Shown in pieces: positions 11,631 to 23,855 of a stretch of DNA of 64,000 bases (positions are counted from its first letter, which is position 1; each line of letters starts with the position of its first letter). The stretch covers positions 71,504,984 through 71,568,983 of the forward strand of contig JAHLJT010003656.1 in the NCBI GenBank assembly GCA_031308135.1. The letters are read 5' to 3'. The position numbers were made by a program, and so were the translations under genes. Origin of the DNA: Acheta domesticus (taxonomy: Eukaryota > Arthropoda > Insecta > Orthoptera > Gryllidae). The notes under the pieces are model-generated. The model was not told the origin of the DNA and did no database searches. It was given only the letters and a program-made list of their open reading frames with translations.

Positions 11631-12594
11631 CATTGACTCCGGTTTTAGTGAACTCGGATATAATGAACCCTAGGTTATAGTGAACCTAAGTCACTGGTCC
11701 CGTTTCATTTACATTAAAAATAAGCATAAGAATATTCGGTTATAGTGAACATGAACCTTGGCTATAGTGAACGTAGGAAATACATCGTCCTGGAAATTAA
11801 TTCACTCATGGAAAAGAATATCATCTCAGTGGCACAAATTGCAACACTAGACAGCTTGAAAACAATATTGTCGGCCAAAGTTCATAATCGAAGTCTCCCC
11901 TGAGGTGAAGGTAGCGGACCCGGAATGGGTACTTTACTGATGAACTGTGCCACTCAGTTTCACGGCGTAAATAAAGGCAGTGTCATGCGTGGGTTACAAC
12001 TGGCGGCGGCGGCAATGCGGAGTTACTTGCTTCAGTTTCCAGGTGTTACTTGATATTCCGCGGGACAAAGCGCATTGAGTTCTGCGGAGGCGACAGGAAA
12101 CACGCCACTGCCACAGCTTGGTGATCACTTCATTAGCCGCTTGCGCCATCCCGCTACCGAAAGCATCTCGCAAAAGGGCTATCGAGGAGTGGGACGGTGA
12201 TCCAACTCTGCAGGAAGGATGCCAAGAATGCATTACGATACTTATACACAGAGGACAACGCAGAATCAAGTATGGACAGAGCCCAAGAGATTCATAAGCC
12301 CAAGTAACCACAGAGCAACATCGTGGAGCACCGACTCTAGGGAAGGATCTAGAGAAATTACTAATGGTAAATGTACGAAGCAAACAATTGAAAATAATTG
12401 ATTTTTAAGAACAAATTAAGGTTTTGAAATATTAAGTTCATACTGTTAATGTATTCTGACATACCTCTATATTAATAAAATCAATCTTATGGAGAAATTC
12501 TTCTTAATATTGACATAATCGGGTATAGTGAACCTTTGATATACTGAATCAAAAATGTTAATCCCCAGAAGTTCACTATAACCGGAGTCGACCG
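11631..12594. mobile_element. pogo/Tigger-like non-autonomous DNA transposon with terminal inverted repeats
   Basis: The left end CATTGACTCCGGTTTTAGTG and the right end (reverse complement reads CGGTCGACTCCGGTTATAGTGAAC-like) form an imperfect inverted repeat of about 20 bp sharing GACTCCGGTT and TAGTGAAC. Each end is flanked by TA, the target duplication expected for Tc1/mariner/pogo-type elements. Subterminal copies of 'ggttatagtgaac' occur near 11671, 11739 and 11761. The interior has no recognisable transposase, so this about 964-bp copy appears non-autonomous. TIR and TA are seen directly; the pogo/Tigger assignment is by resemblance. Confidence 0.65.
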
Positions 12595-12856
12595 TATTTC
12601 GCTATCTATTTTATGTCATGGTTTAAATGTTGTCTACCTCATTGATATTGTCTGACTCCTCGTATAAATGAAGAGTATCGCTTAATTGTGGTATGCATAT
12701 AGTAGTTCATTTCGTTTTTTATTACAAGAAGAATATTTACGAAAACGCATTTCGCAACTTTTATGGCAGCTGGGGACCAACGAAATCCGGTGCCCCCAAT
12801 TTCGCGGCGTTACATAAAGATTCATAAGCCCAAGTAACCACAGAGCAACATCGTGG
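12282..12856. repeat. 36-39 bp perfect direct repeat pair
   Basis: 'agattcataagcccaagtaa' plus 'ccacagagcaacatcgtgg' is present at about 12288-12326 (inside the TIR element) and again at about 12818-12856 (outside it, next to a GC-rich patch). The two copies are identical over at least 36 bp, which suggests a recent local duplication or insertion. Confidence 0.8.
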
Positions 12857-13000
12857 GCTGCCCCAGCCATTGCGTGGCCCGGCCCCCTAGCACGGACTTC
12901 CCGACGCTTACAGAGGGCCATGACGCACCTCGCACTTTCCCTCTCGCCCGTGCCCCGGCCCCCGCCGATGCCTGCCAACGCATCCCGCAACACACACGTT
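12857..13000. other. small GC-rich patch
   Basis: About 140 bp of GC-rich sequence with ORFs on both strands. No splice or coding evidence. Confidence 0.3.
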
Positions 13001-13940
13001 GCACAGCTGTGCAGGGGAACGAAAGCTGCAGCATTGCGAGAAATATTATTTAATTTTCTTTGGGTATTTGCACAATTTTGCTGCTCCAATACGATGAAAA
13101 GTGAATTCATTGAATGTACAAAATGCAAACATTTTAAATCATGGACGAGAAAACAGATGTGACCATTCGTCCGTGTGAAAAGCCATTGTGTTTTTAATTT
13201 ACCTCACAAATATTTCATTCGTTAATAAGGCCTCCTGTGGAATCCCTAGATATAAAAAATGGGGTGAGCACATTTATGGCCGTATCCATAAGTTTTTATT
13301 TAAAACTTCTGGGATGAAATCGTAAAAAATGTTTACCATGTGATTTAAATATTATGTTCTTTAATATTACATTCGTTTCACCTAGAAGTACAAACGTTAA
13401 ATGGTGGATTGATTTTGGTGTTGCCGAGTGTGGTAGAGGAAGCAATCAACTCGGCTATAAGGACAAACTGCGTGAGCGTGAAGTCCTTAAGTACTGCTTT
13501 CCTCGCTGTCTGCGTTAATATTAAAGCGTCGTGTGAACATGTCGAGCACATGTGTCACGTCTTTCGATCGAGAATCGAGCCAGCTAAGAGAAGATCATCA
13601 TCTGCATATCCTGTACCGCGTGCCAGGATGAACGTAGATGGTTGCCAGCAAGGACTTCACTTCTCTGCGCAGGTTCACGATATATGGTTCAACCGATATA
13701 TGGTTCAACTTGTCTAACACCAAATGCGAGTATCTATCCTCTGCATCTGCATTGCAATTTACCGTAGCACCCGTCATCAAGTTTGCGCAATGTTGCTCGA
13801 TGTGTCAGCTCCAGTAGGCACAATGACCACATCCGATTGTCGTGATTAATAATAGTTGGTGATGCTGCTGTGTTGTCGTCCATTTTTCACATCATTATTG
13901 GTTTAGTGGTGAAATGTCGTTGGCATTTAAAATTAAATGA
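13001..13940. other. intergenic, no gene seen
   Basis: No supported gene. A 16-bp direct repeat (gatatatggttcaacc) occurs twice in tandem at about 13679-13712. Confidence 0.4.
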
Positions 13941-13984
13941 CGGTAGTCAAAACAGGCGGTAGTTGTTTCGTGGCTTCCAGACAA

Positions 13985-14085
13985 CAGAAAACTGATGATG
14001 ATGGCTAAGCCATCGAAAGCTGCTCTTGAAGTAAATAACATTGTTGGCAATGACAACACCTGTGAGCATTTAATTTCTCATCACT
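13985..14085 (+). repeat. dispersed repeat family E, copy 1
   Basis: 'aactgatgatgatggctaag' through 'attgttggcaatgacaacac' is nearly the same as the reverse complement of 21030-21115. The presence of two copies in one window marks this as an interspersed repeat of unknown class. Confidence 0.6.
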
Positions 14086-14159
14086 CTTCTTCTTGATCAC
14101 TATTTAATACATCACAATTTTTTATTTATTTATTGTAATTTATAATTGGCCAGAATTTT

Positions 14160-14485
14160 CATGTTCAAGCAGTTCCCTAACAAACGGTTCACAGACCGCG
14201 TGATCATTCCTCCCCCCCCTATCCCCTTACACACACATACAATTATAGGTTCGTGTACTAAATTACCACAAATCTATAAACCAGTCGGCAGCTTTAGAGC
14301 TTATCCCGGCTGGGGCGGGGCCCCGCTGAGATTAATGCAGCCGGAGGGACTAAAACACTGCAAACCAACGGGTAGGTTGGCGCCGGATCTCTTTCAAGCA
14401 GAGTAGGAACACCGCAACCTCCCTAGATGTAGCATGCACTGAACTACCGTGAATAATGATCAAAGTAGTTGACACGCCTGGAAAC
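14160..14485 (+). mobile_element. SINE-like repeat family B copy (plus, 5'-truncated)
   Basis: Begins at the 'agttccctaacaaacggtt' block and continues through 'agagcttatcccggctgggg', 'aacgggtaggttggcgccgg' and 'gaccttag/ttgacacgcctgga'-type 3' end near 14480. It lacks the tRNA-like head. Confidence 0.7.
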
Positions 14486-14546
14486 ATGATCTGAAAGCAC
14501 GTAAACGGTAATGCTAGAAAATGGTGTGGAGTTTACATTGGCGTCA

Positions 14547-14742
14547 ATATAGAAATAAATATTAGGCGTTGTTGTGTCATACGTTTTTTATTGCTGCATA
14601 CAGCTTTTTCGGCCGCATTGCCGCCATCTTCAGTGCGATTCTGTAGGCTCCTACGCAAACATAACAGTCGCAATGCGACCGAAAAATATTTACGTAGTGA
14701 TAAATATTTACTACACAACAACGCCTCATATTTATTTCTATT
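14547..14742. repeat. fold-back (MITE-like) element
   Basis: Left arm 'atagaaataaatattaggcg' plus 'ttgttgtgt' (about 14549-14577) pairs with the right arm at about 14712-14740 (acacaacaacgcctcatatttatttctat). Inner arms 'tttttcggccgcattg' and 'caatgcgaccgaaaaa' also pair, leaving a loop around 14640. It could form a long hairpin and is probably a non-autonomous fold-back element. Confidence 0.75.
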
Positions 14743-14789
14743 ACAGAAATGTAATTAAATAATTTCTGTTCCTCGTTGAATTGACCCAC

Positions 14790-17205
14790 TGTGCGCCGCT
14801 GGGGGAACAAACGAGGCCAGCACCGCGTGACAAGGTGAGGAGCTGTCTTCCTCGAAGCATGATCCTTCACTTTATGCAACAGGCGGATGCACATTTCACG
14901 GGTCAATGTACGAGTCGAACCCTCGCCTGCAGTGCTGCGAGTACTGTTAGAGATATCGAGGCCGGCGAATATATTGTTCTGTGTGTGGCTGTTTACAGGT
15001 CAAGATACTTACATTCTTCTTTTGAAGCAGACTCTCTTTGTTTAAATAACTGCGCTCCAGTAACACTGTCCTTATTCTATGTTCTTTCTATTGCTTAAGG
15101 TCAAAAGTTACAAATAATTTATTTCACATATTAATTTAGCTTTCAGTAACAGAATCATTTGCTTGATCATTGTTACATTTTCAAAACTAGTTTGTATTTA
15201 CAATGAAAAGTACAGTCGTAAATAAAATTTGTTTATACCACCTAAAAACCATTTTATTATATCACTTTGACTGAAACTAATGTAATAGTAACTGAAGAAG
15301 TGAAAATTTAAGTAACTATTAACAATATGCACGTTTCAAATAATAGTAGTTTCTCTTCTAATGAGTTAAATTGTGGTTTTCATGCAGCGGTACCCTGTTT
15401 TAAGTCATACTTTTTTCATAATTCTGTCATGTTGTCAAGTCATATTTCATTAATTCTTAAAAAACGTCCATCTTTTCATTATTTCTCAGCAAAATGTGTT
15501 ATGTTTGTTAATTCAGTGTTTCTCTATTATCACAAAATTTGTAATTATTAAATTAGCATTTTTCCAAATAAGACATATTGTAAAATATTGCATAAAAATA
15601 AGTATGCGATGAGACAGGCTGGCTTATAAAATAAAAAGAATAAAGAGGAGTATGTGAATACTAAGCTCATTAGCAAATTAACTTCAACAAATTGCCTTGG
15701 ACTGCATACGGAAACAATTGTATGATATTTGCAAAATACCTATTAACTAAGTATTTCAAACCATTTGTATACACTTGCATAGTGTTTAGAAACGCTGTTT
15801 GTGAATCTTATACTAATTGTAAATGTCATTGCTTTTTTGACCATTCTGCGTTCAGTATTTTGACATTTAACGTCTTCAGTGTCTGTGCCTTGCTTTTATG
15901 TACATTTTATTTTCTTCGTCTTTCTACTATACTCTTCTTGTAGGCGGACTGTTTTGAAAGGAATCAAATCGTGTTTTGCTTTCACTCCTATTTTAGGTCA
16001 TTTGTCATGACGCAGCATCTTTCCACCTGCATCACTTTCATTTCACCTTGCCGAGAATTTCGAGAAAATAGTAGGTTGAAGACTTGCAAGACAAACAATA
16101 AAATTTAAAACTATACCAATAAAAAACAATAGATATAATAATATATTAATGTAAAAAACGTAAGACTTTAAAAATAAGTCAAAAGAAGAAACAATCCAAA
16201 TAGAGGAATGGAAATTTTCGTGTATAAAAAATTGGATAACACATTTGTATAGATGAATAAAACCAAGAGTTTGATGTACTCGTATTTTAGGGTCATCGGT
16301 TCAAACAGCTTCGATCTTCGTTTCACCGACAAAATAAACTATGTAGTGGAACTAGAAATACATTTTGTTTCGAAATGACGATTTATTTATTGGCCATTTT
16401 TTAAAAATATAGTATTTATATCATCCTTAAGAACGTTGCGGATAACTATTCAAAAGAAACTTTCCATAACACTCTCGTGATCTCTATTTGGAAGTCGGTA
16501 GCTTAAAATCAATAATTGACGCCATTTCTACTTGGTATCTGTCATATAGCGATAATGAATATTTTCGAAAATAAAAATAAAATTATGTATTCAGACTTTC
16601 CAGATAACCCAGAATCTACATGAACCAGATCTGAAGACACCTAGCTTGTGTTCATACACAATATAAACTGCGAATTCATATTGGTCACTTAAAATTAGTA
16701 TTCCATAAGTGAACGATTCTTATTCATAATTAGCCCTTATTCTCAAGTAAGTGGCTTTCATGCGAACAAAGACGGTCATCCGCCCCTTTCACTGTTCCTC
16801 ATACTCCCTTCTCTTTACTTGTTTTGGTTCTGATTTTAGGCAACGCCCACTAAGAAGTGATTTTACAAAATATTTTAAATTTTATAAAAAAATCACAATT
16901 TTTGCTAGAAAAGGTACATCAGAAATATTGATAATCCATTGGAATTGTAAATTGCAAACCATCTCGTAAACGTCAAAACAAGTTATACGCTCTTTGTACA
17001 AAAAACAACATTACTCAGTGTGGACTACGATGGTCACTCAGTCATGAAACAACTGTTGTAAAAGACAAGTTGCCACGTTTCCAAATACTTCAGGGAGCAT
17101 TCATTCTGCATTCATGTGGAACGTCTTTAAAACACACCCCTCTGTAAGTGACGTGTTATTTAATGAATCATCTATTGCTTAGGGATCGCATTATTCCTCA
17201 TGTGT
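14790..17205. other. intergenic, no gene seen
   Basis: AT-rich sequence. Short ORFs (60-105 codons) have no recognisable domains. Confidence 0.45.
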
Positions 17206-17209
17206 CGTG

Positions 17210-17755
17210 CCGGGAGAAGTGACTCAAGACATCAACTGATGCCACTGCACTGCCTCTGACCGGGAGGTCCTAGGTTCGAGTAACAAGGTGGCAGGATTTT
17301 CGATATTGGCTTATCAGATAGGTCGAATTCAGTTGCTATCTCGAGGAGAATTCTAGCAGCCGGCTGCTCTGAACGGTAGTTTTCCGTGGTTTCTTTGATC
17401 AACACTAGTCGAATGCCGGAGCACTACCCGAACAAACGGGCCACGAACCGAGCACGATCTTTCCTTCCTCTTCCTTGTCCTATTCTCACTCTTTACACAC
17501 ACTTACACTGAGTATGCACTACACTACCACACATGCTGAGAGATTGGTCGGGAGCTAAGAGCTTGCCTCGGTTCCGGTGGTGCCCCGCTGGTGGGAGATA
17601 CCTGTGGGGGGAAACCGCTAACCGTCGGTGGATCGGCGTTGTATCTCAACATCCAGCGGGGGCAAGATCACCACCACATCCAGAGCAAACAAACATGCAC
17701 CACACTTACGGGACTAACGACATTAGCTGTTGACGCGCTAACCAATCATCCATTG
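17210..17755 (+). mobile_element. SINE-like repeat family B copy (plus, near full length)
   Basis: Has the tRNA-like head (gaccgggaggtcctaggttcgagtaa, with a pol III box B-like GGTTCGAGT at about 17273), then 'ggcaggattttcgatattgg', 'gagaattctagcagccggct', 'cggtagttttccgtggtttc', 'atgccggagcactacc' and the 3' section ending 'ctgttgacgcgctaaccaat'. Confidence 0.8.
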
Positions 17756-17839
17756 CTTAGGTATCTTCTTATTCCTCATGTGTCGACCACGAATTCGGCC
17801 CCTCATCTGACATAACACTTCTTGCACCATTTCACCCAA

Positions 17840-18110
17840 CCCGGAGCGAGAACAGACGCATGCCTGCGAGCGCGGAAACCGGAACCAGCCTCTCGGCTCC
17901 GGAGCGCCCGGAACAAAGGCCGCGACGCATCCGGCTGGCGAGAGGCGGCGGCGGCGGCGGCGCAACGGCGCGTCAACGCCGGCGCCACCTTCCCGGCCAC
18001 TTTCCCTTTCGACGCTCCCGGGCGGCGCGGGGCGGCGCGGAGAAGAGAGCCGTGCTCCGGGATCCGGCGGGACTCCCGCCGCTCCCTCCTCCACCCCCAC
18101 GCGCACGCAC
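17840..18110. other. GC-rich island between two family B copies
   Basis: A GC-rich block containing a (GGC)n run near 17947-17962, flanked on both sides by direct copies of repeat family B. ORFs are open on both strands and consist mainly of R, A, G, P. I found no splice-supported exon. Confidence 0.35.
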
Positions 18111-18134
18111 AGTGGAACAGCATGAATGACCAGT

Positions 18135-18640
18135 GAAGGTGGCTCAGGGCATCAGCTGATGTCACTGCAGTGCCTCTGACTGTAGGAGGTCCTGGATTCG
18201 AGTCCGGATGGTGGCAGGATTTTTGTCAAAAATCTAGATGACTAGTTGCCGCTGTTTGGAGGAGAATTCTACAGGCTGGCTGCTCAGATTGGTAGTTTCC
18301 CGTGGGTTCTACAATCAACACCAGTTGAATGCCGGAGCAGTATCCTACCAAAAGGACCACGGGCCTTACTTACACACACTCAAATGCACTCCCCTACCAT
18401 ACATGTCGGAAGATTATTCGGGAACTAAGAGCTTGTCCCAGCTGGAGCATTGCCACGCGGATGAAAGATACCTGGATGGGGAAATTCCCGCAAGTTGTCG
18501 TAGGTCGGCGCCGAATCTCGCCAACCTGAGGTGAATCACTGCCACTTCTCACCATAAAAACAAGCACTACACTAACGGTACTAATGACCTTAGCCGTGAC
18601 ACGCCCGGAATCACGAATCAATCAGCTGATTAATCCAGCA
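18135..18640 (+). mobile_element. SINE-like repeat family B copy (plus, near full length)
   Basis: Head 'gtggctcagggcatcagctg' with box B-like GGATTCGAGTCC at about 18193, then 'ggtggcaggatttttgtc', 'agaattctacaggctggct', 'caccagttgaatgccggagc', 'ctaagagcttgtcccagctg' and the end 'agccgtgacacgcccggaat'. Confidence 0.85.
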
Positions 18641-21020
18641 TGAATGGTCTACGCAAAAGGGCAGATCCAGGGAGCAGAAGCCATGATTCTCCCTAAATAT
18701 TGTTCGTAATGCGGGTATAATAATGCATGGAGAAAAAGAATGTACACATTATGCACCCAACCCCCCCACACACACATACACACACAGTGGTGCATTAATC
18801 TTCACACACATTCACTCGCACGCACAGGGATATACTTTTCCCAGGGCCTAACTAATAACTTCAGGAACCCTACGCAAGGCTAATCCATAGGTCCCGTTAA
18901 GAGTATTGAAATATTGAATATATGTAAACAAAATTAATATGAAAATGAAACTAGTATCTTTCAATTTACAAATTTAGTATTCAAATGGCAATACTATACA
19001 TGTATGTACTTGGATATTGAATAATATGAAAACCTCTTGATTGTGTCAGGGGCCGTTATCACATGCATAAATGTATAGCAATGTACTCGTTATATGAAAT
19101 TCTCCACTACATCGTCTTTGGTACGTAGTCATCATTTTCATGTCGACTCCTCTTCATGTATTAGAAATTTGTAACATTTATTCTGACCTCCCATACTTTT
19201 GTGTAGGTTTACGAGTATAATTCGTAAGGCATCTTATTCATATTCCATTACCTATTTTTAAAATTGGTGCATTAAAATCATTAGTATTCTGTATCGTAAA
19301 TGCAATTATTAAAAATATTAGTTTTATATTTCTGAACTTAAATACATCTTTGTTGAGAACATTATCGGTTTCTTATCCAACAAGTCCGTAACCATGTGTT
19401 CAATATGCTTCTGTATTAATCCATTCCTGACTTTTCCAAATGCAATGACCTCTGTATTTCGGCGGATCCAGGGGAAAGGAGTCATGACTCCCACACAAAT
19501 CTCGTAGCAAAAATGCGCACCATTTTGCAAGAACGAAAGCAACAAACATACAAATTATTTTCCTCACTAATACCAAATCATAGTGATGCACTTTCCTAAA
19601 AAAACATTAGGGCCACCCGTTGAGCCGAGGCGAGACTGCTTGGTTTCCATAACTGGGCCCTGAATTCAAATCCTAGTCGCCCTCTGTGGAATTTATTGTG
19701 AACAAAACCTATTTCGCGGCAGGTTTTCTTGAGATTCTTTCGTTTCCTCTCATTGCATCATTGCTCCATAATCATCCAAAACATCATTACCCATCCATCA
19801 AAAACATTCATCCAATACTCGTGTATGACCGGAAAACCTGGGAACCGTGGATACAATCAAGAATACTCACTATAACTTCCTTAATCTGACGTTTGATTTG
19901 AACATTTTCTTTAAGGAGGACATTCAAAACGCAATACGAGTATTAAGACAAGTAAGAACTTTTCCTGCACCAATGTATTTTGATGTTGATAGTATCTTCA
20001 AGACTGTGGGGATCGTCTGCTGCTATACAGAGCCACAAAAGTAACTTCTTGGCTTACGAAGCACAACCTAAATAAAACCTCCTAAATAATCCTCTTGAAT
20101 TTTTTTTCTAATTTCATGATTTGGATTTCTTGATTTGAACATTTCAAAGAGTAAATTTCATCATCGAGGTACCTAGGTATGGGTTGATTGTGTTCCTGAA
20201 AGGGGGCAAGCTTAAACATTTTCAGCAGGGGATACCAATTTCGTTTAAGGGAATAGCGGTCCCTGGCATCATGCCCCAAGTTCATATTTTACCCTGGATG
20301 GTCTCTATATCAATAACCACAGTGACCTGAAAAAATAGGAACAAGACAGGATGTGCATACGTAAATTGAAAAATGAAAAAACTAAATACCAGATTCGGCA
20401 TCCTCAAAAAATATTTTATTGTTGACCAGAAATGTTTCAGTACCAAATGAAATTTTACACCAATTAGCCAGGGTCAGCACTACTGAATGAAAATTCTATT
20501 AGAACAACTAAAAGATAAATCTATAATACAAAACCTAATATTTTACATAATGAGATTTAGAGATACTATTTCATTCTTTGTTGCCTAGATGGAACAACGT
20601 GGAAGTGAGCAACATTATTTTGATCTAAAACAGATTTGAAATGCATTAGATGGCCACGATATCTGAATGTAATTAAGGAAGCTACTTTTTAAAACAAATT
20701 TACAAACCTGCCATAACTCATTCGAGTCTTACTTAGCGCAGTTACAAGCTTTCGAACATACGAAAGAAAAATATAATCATGAATCAATGACCAGAATTTC
20801 AAGAAGAGGTATGATGCATTAGATATAACGAAACATTTAAGTAGTATTGTGATTCCATAATTAGAAATCTAAAATGAATTTTTTAGTAAAGATACTGGAT
20901 TTCAGAAGACCCGGGAAGATCTGAAAGCAGAGTATAAATCAAAAGAAATATTTATCATTTTCCCCCATGTTCAGTCCAATCAATGTAAATAGGAGAATGG
21001 GTTGAAGGATCAAGAGAGTA
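18640..21020. other. intergenic, no gene seen
   Basis: No supported gene. A CA-rich tract lies near 18766-18790. Confidence 0.45.
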
Positions 21021-21029
21021 AAATAAAAT

Positions 21030-21118
21030 AAAATAATTACAGGCGTTGTCTTTGCCAACAATATTGTTTATTGAAATAGCAGTTTTTACTGGCTTAGCCA
21101 TCATTATCAGTTTCCCGA
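21030..21118 (-). repeat. dispersed repeat family E, copy 2
   Basis: Reverse complement of 13985-14085 ('ggcgttgtctttgccaacaa' ... 'ctggcttagccatcattatc'). Confidence 0.6.
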
Positions 21119-21649
21119 TACAAATCCGTATAAATAGATTTAAACATAATATCAAGAAAAGACTAATAGATACATGATTATTTATGGTTCAATATATAAT
21201 AAAAAAATAGAATTAAGATCATAACAAATGAAAGAAAAGGGGCGGGGTAATAAATAATGTAATATTACAGTAATTATGTGAAAATATGCAAGAAAGTAAA
21301 TGAAATTGAAAACGTAAAATTTTATAACACAAGCATGAAATGCAAGTTGAGTCGTTTCTTGTCTGGTGTTTGGAAGCCACAAAATGACTACGGGGGTTGA
21401 GGGAAGCCTGGCGGCTTAAGTAAAGATCAACAAATACCAACGTTCCTTGACAGACAGATGAAAGCAATTTTAATTGAGGTAGGGATATAATCCATCAAAT
21501 CGATTTTTTATGATCCGTTCAGTTCTGGAATTTATAATTCCTCACGGAAGAGAAACAATACGCAACTGTACCTCGTGTACATTCCTTTGCGACATTTCGT
21601 CCCGGAATTGGATTGAAACAACCACCGTGCTTCTCTGCGAGCACCTTGG

Positions 21650-21935
21650 CCGTCACCGCCGAGCACCACGCCGGTCGCGCCCGCCTGCCCGCCCACGCCA
21701 CTCCCCCTCCCCCACCCACCCCTACCCCACCCACAGCAGCCTTTCTCGGAGACGGAGCGCGGGCGTCAAAAGGATGCGCTTTCTCCTTCATTGGGCCCCG
21801 CCAACCCTAGCCCCCGCTCCCGCCCCGCCACCGCCCCCGCCAACGCCGACGCCACCGCCGACGCCACCGCCCCGGCCACCGCCCTGCAGCGCCACCACCA
21901 ATAAATACGACAGCCACCGGTGCCCGGTACCTCAC
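21650..21935. promoter_or_regulatory. GC-rich region upstream of Osiris gene first exon
   Basis: Strongly GC- and CpG-rich sequence with CCACCGCC/ACGCCGACGCCACC tandem elements immediately before the TATA-like box at 21900. It fits a proximal promoter of the Osiris gene. ORFs across it are composition artefacts. Confidence 0.5.
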
Positions 21936-21940
21936 TCAGT
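21900..21940 (+). promoter_or_regulatory. TATA/initiator core promoter (candidate, Osiris gene)
   Basis: AATAAATA at 21900-21907 is followed by arthropod initiator-like TCACTCAGT at 21932-21940, with candidate +1 A at 21934 or 21938 (33-37 bp from the TATA-like box). A splice donor (CACACG|GTGAGT at 21979/21980) follows about 40 bp later. This is the arrangement expected of a short non-coding first exon. Inferred from sequence, with no transcript evidence. Confidence 0.55.
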
Positions 21941-21979
21941 TCACGCCGACGTCGGAGCCTGCAGTGTTCCGGCCACACG
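21938..21979 (+). other. candidate 5' non-coding exon of Osiris gene
   Basis: Bounded by the initiator-like TCAGT and a strong donor G|GTGAGT at 21980. A strong acceptor (ccttctccttcctcgcag, ending 24068) lies 2.1 kb downstream and 119 bp before the Osiris start codon, so splicing 21979 to 24069 would give a short 5' UTR. No other gene downstream could use this donor more plausibly. Confidence 0.5.
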
Positions 21980-22069
21980 GTGAGTACCACCACACAGTAG
22001 CTGTCACATCGTGCGGTTTGGAATGAGGACTTCGTGTGTAAGACGCTGCAACACACCACTGACATAATA

Positions 22070-22990
22070 TGAGTGTTTACTCTCGTCGTGAATGACACTA
22101 ATGGAAGTTATAAAATGGTCGTGACTTGAATAACGTTACACTTTTGATGAGGAATGTGTCGGTAATGAGGGATCTTACGGAATGCTTTCTTTGAAAAGTT
22201 ATGTCAACACTTGCATTTATAACTTGTTTGTAATAAAAAACTTGCTGGAACTCTGGCAATTTATGATATAGTGCCGATATCGACGTAGTGTTTCCAAACA
22301 TTATTATGGGAAAATGTTATTCAATTATGATAGTTTACTGTCATTAATATGCTGAAAGATCATAATTTCAATTGAAGTTCAAAATTATAATACGTTAAAA
22401 TTACTCGTGGCTATATATGCATTACTGTGCTTTACTCAATAATTACTAGATTTTGTTTTTGAATAATTTATTTTGCATCCTATATTATGATATTAGGTTT
22501 AGCTAGATGTATTGCTTTGTAGCACAGAGTAATTTCTTATATTTATTATTCAAACTTCAAACTCTCATCCAATGTATTATGAATTACCGCGTGGTCTTTA
22601 CATTAATTCACATGTTTAGTGTTAGCAGGTCTAAATTGTTACGTAGTTTCACTACAAAACGTCTTTTTATTTGTGTTCAGAAACTTAAAAATACGGTTCC
22701 TCAAAAGGGCCAGGCATGCGCGTACACAAGCGCATGAAGGTTCAGACTAATGCACAGACGATCGAACTAACACGCGCACACGTGAAAGTACATGCACAAT
22801 CGTTCGTATTTGCGTACTCATACACGCGTGCTTTCCCTTATTTGCACAATTAGACTCACGCACATGCCCTTGTTCACATTCGCATGTAAATGCTCAAGTA
22901 TGCACGTAAAGACAACCGATTTACACTTGCATTTACTCACATATTTACACACACACACACACGTATGCTTACAAACAAGTATCCTTAGCA
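22070..22990. other. first (5' UTR) intron of Osiris gene, no gene seen
   Basis: AT-rich, grading near 22730 into CA-rich, simple-sequence DNA (acacgcgcacacg and acacacacacac at 22950). No coding exon. Confidence 0.4.
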
Positions 22991-23062
22991 GTACTTGTAT
23001 TTGAGAAGACTCAGTCAAATACATGTACCCCCTCACGGACGATTCATCAATCGTCCATTCAC

Positions 23063-23520
23063 ATGTACACACTCTCTCTCCCACCCCTCTCTCCCACCCC
23101 TCTCTCCCACCCCCTCTCTCCCACCCCCTCTCTCCCACCCCCTCTCTCCCACCCCCTCTCTCCCACCCCCTCTCTCCCACCCCCCTCTCTCCCACCCCCT
23201 CTCTCCCACCCCCTCTCTCCCACCCCCTCTTCCACCCCCTCTCCCACCCCCTCTCCCACCCCTCTCCCACCCCCTCTCCCACCCCCTCTCCCACCCCTCT
23301 CCCACCCCCTCTCCCACCCCCTCTCCCACCCCCTCTCTCCACCCTCTCTCCCGCCCCCTCTCTCTCACCCCCTCTCTCTCACCCCCTCTCTCCCACCCCT
23401 TTCTCCCACCCCCTCTCCCCCACCCCCTCTCCCCCACTCCCTCTCTCCCACCCCTCTCTCCCACCCCCTTTTCTCCCACCCCCCTTTTCTCCCATCCCCT
23501 TCTCTCCCGCCCCCGTCTCC
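23063..23520. repeat. CCCCTCTCTCCCAC-type minisatellite
   Basis: About 450 bp of pure pyrimidine on the plus strand made of 12-15 bp units (ctctctcccacccc). It generates long S/P/L/H ORFs on the plus strand (including one of 481 codons) and G/R/E/V ORFs on the minus strand, all artefacts. The strand asymmetry (polypurine-polypyrimidine) could favour triplex (H-DNA) formation just upstream of the Osiris coding start. Confidence 0.95.
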
Positions 23521-23779
23521 TTCACTTCTCTCTCCTTTTTCTCACTTCCGACCTTGCTTTCCCACACACGTACTCTCATATATACTGTTTCAAGTATATG
23601 CGTACGTATGTGCACTCACAATATACACCCCCAATGCTCGCAGTCACGAGATCTCACACTCACGCCCGTTACACACACACACAAACATGCGGACACTCGC
23701 ACACACCGTCGCTTGCGGACATAGCACACGGATGCATGCACATACGGACGTTCACACTTAAGAACACACGATCGTTCAG

Positions 23780-23816
23780 TCACACACACATGCACACACA
23801 CACACACACACACACG

Positions 23817-23855
<39 letters not shown>
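23780..23855. repeat. (CA)n microsatellite
   Basis: Two (CA)n tracts separated by CGCACGCGCG at about 23792-23850. Confidence 0.95.

Noticed and set aside
17738..18165. Overlapping 89-122-codon ORFs on both strands
   Set aside because: GC-rich island; both strands and several frames open with R/A/P/G composition and no splice partners.
21510..21983. 157-codon plus ORF ending in proline runs
   Set aside because: Translation of the GC-rich promoter region; it runs through the TATA-like box and the splice donor at 21980.
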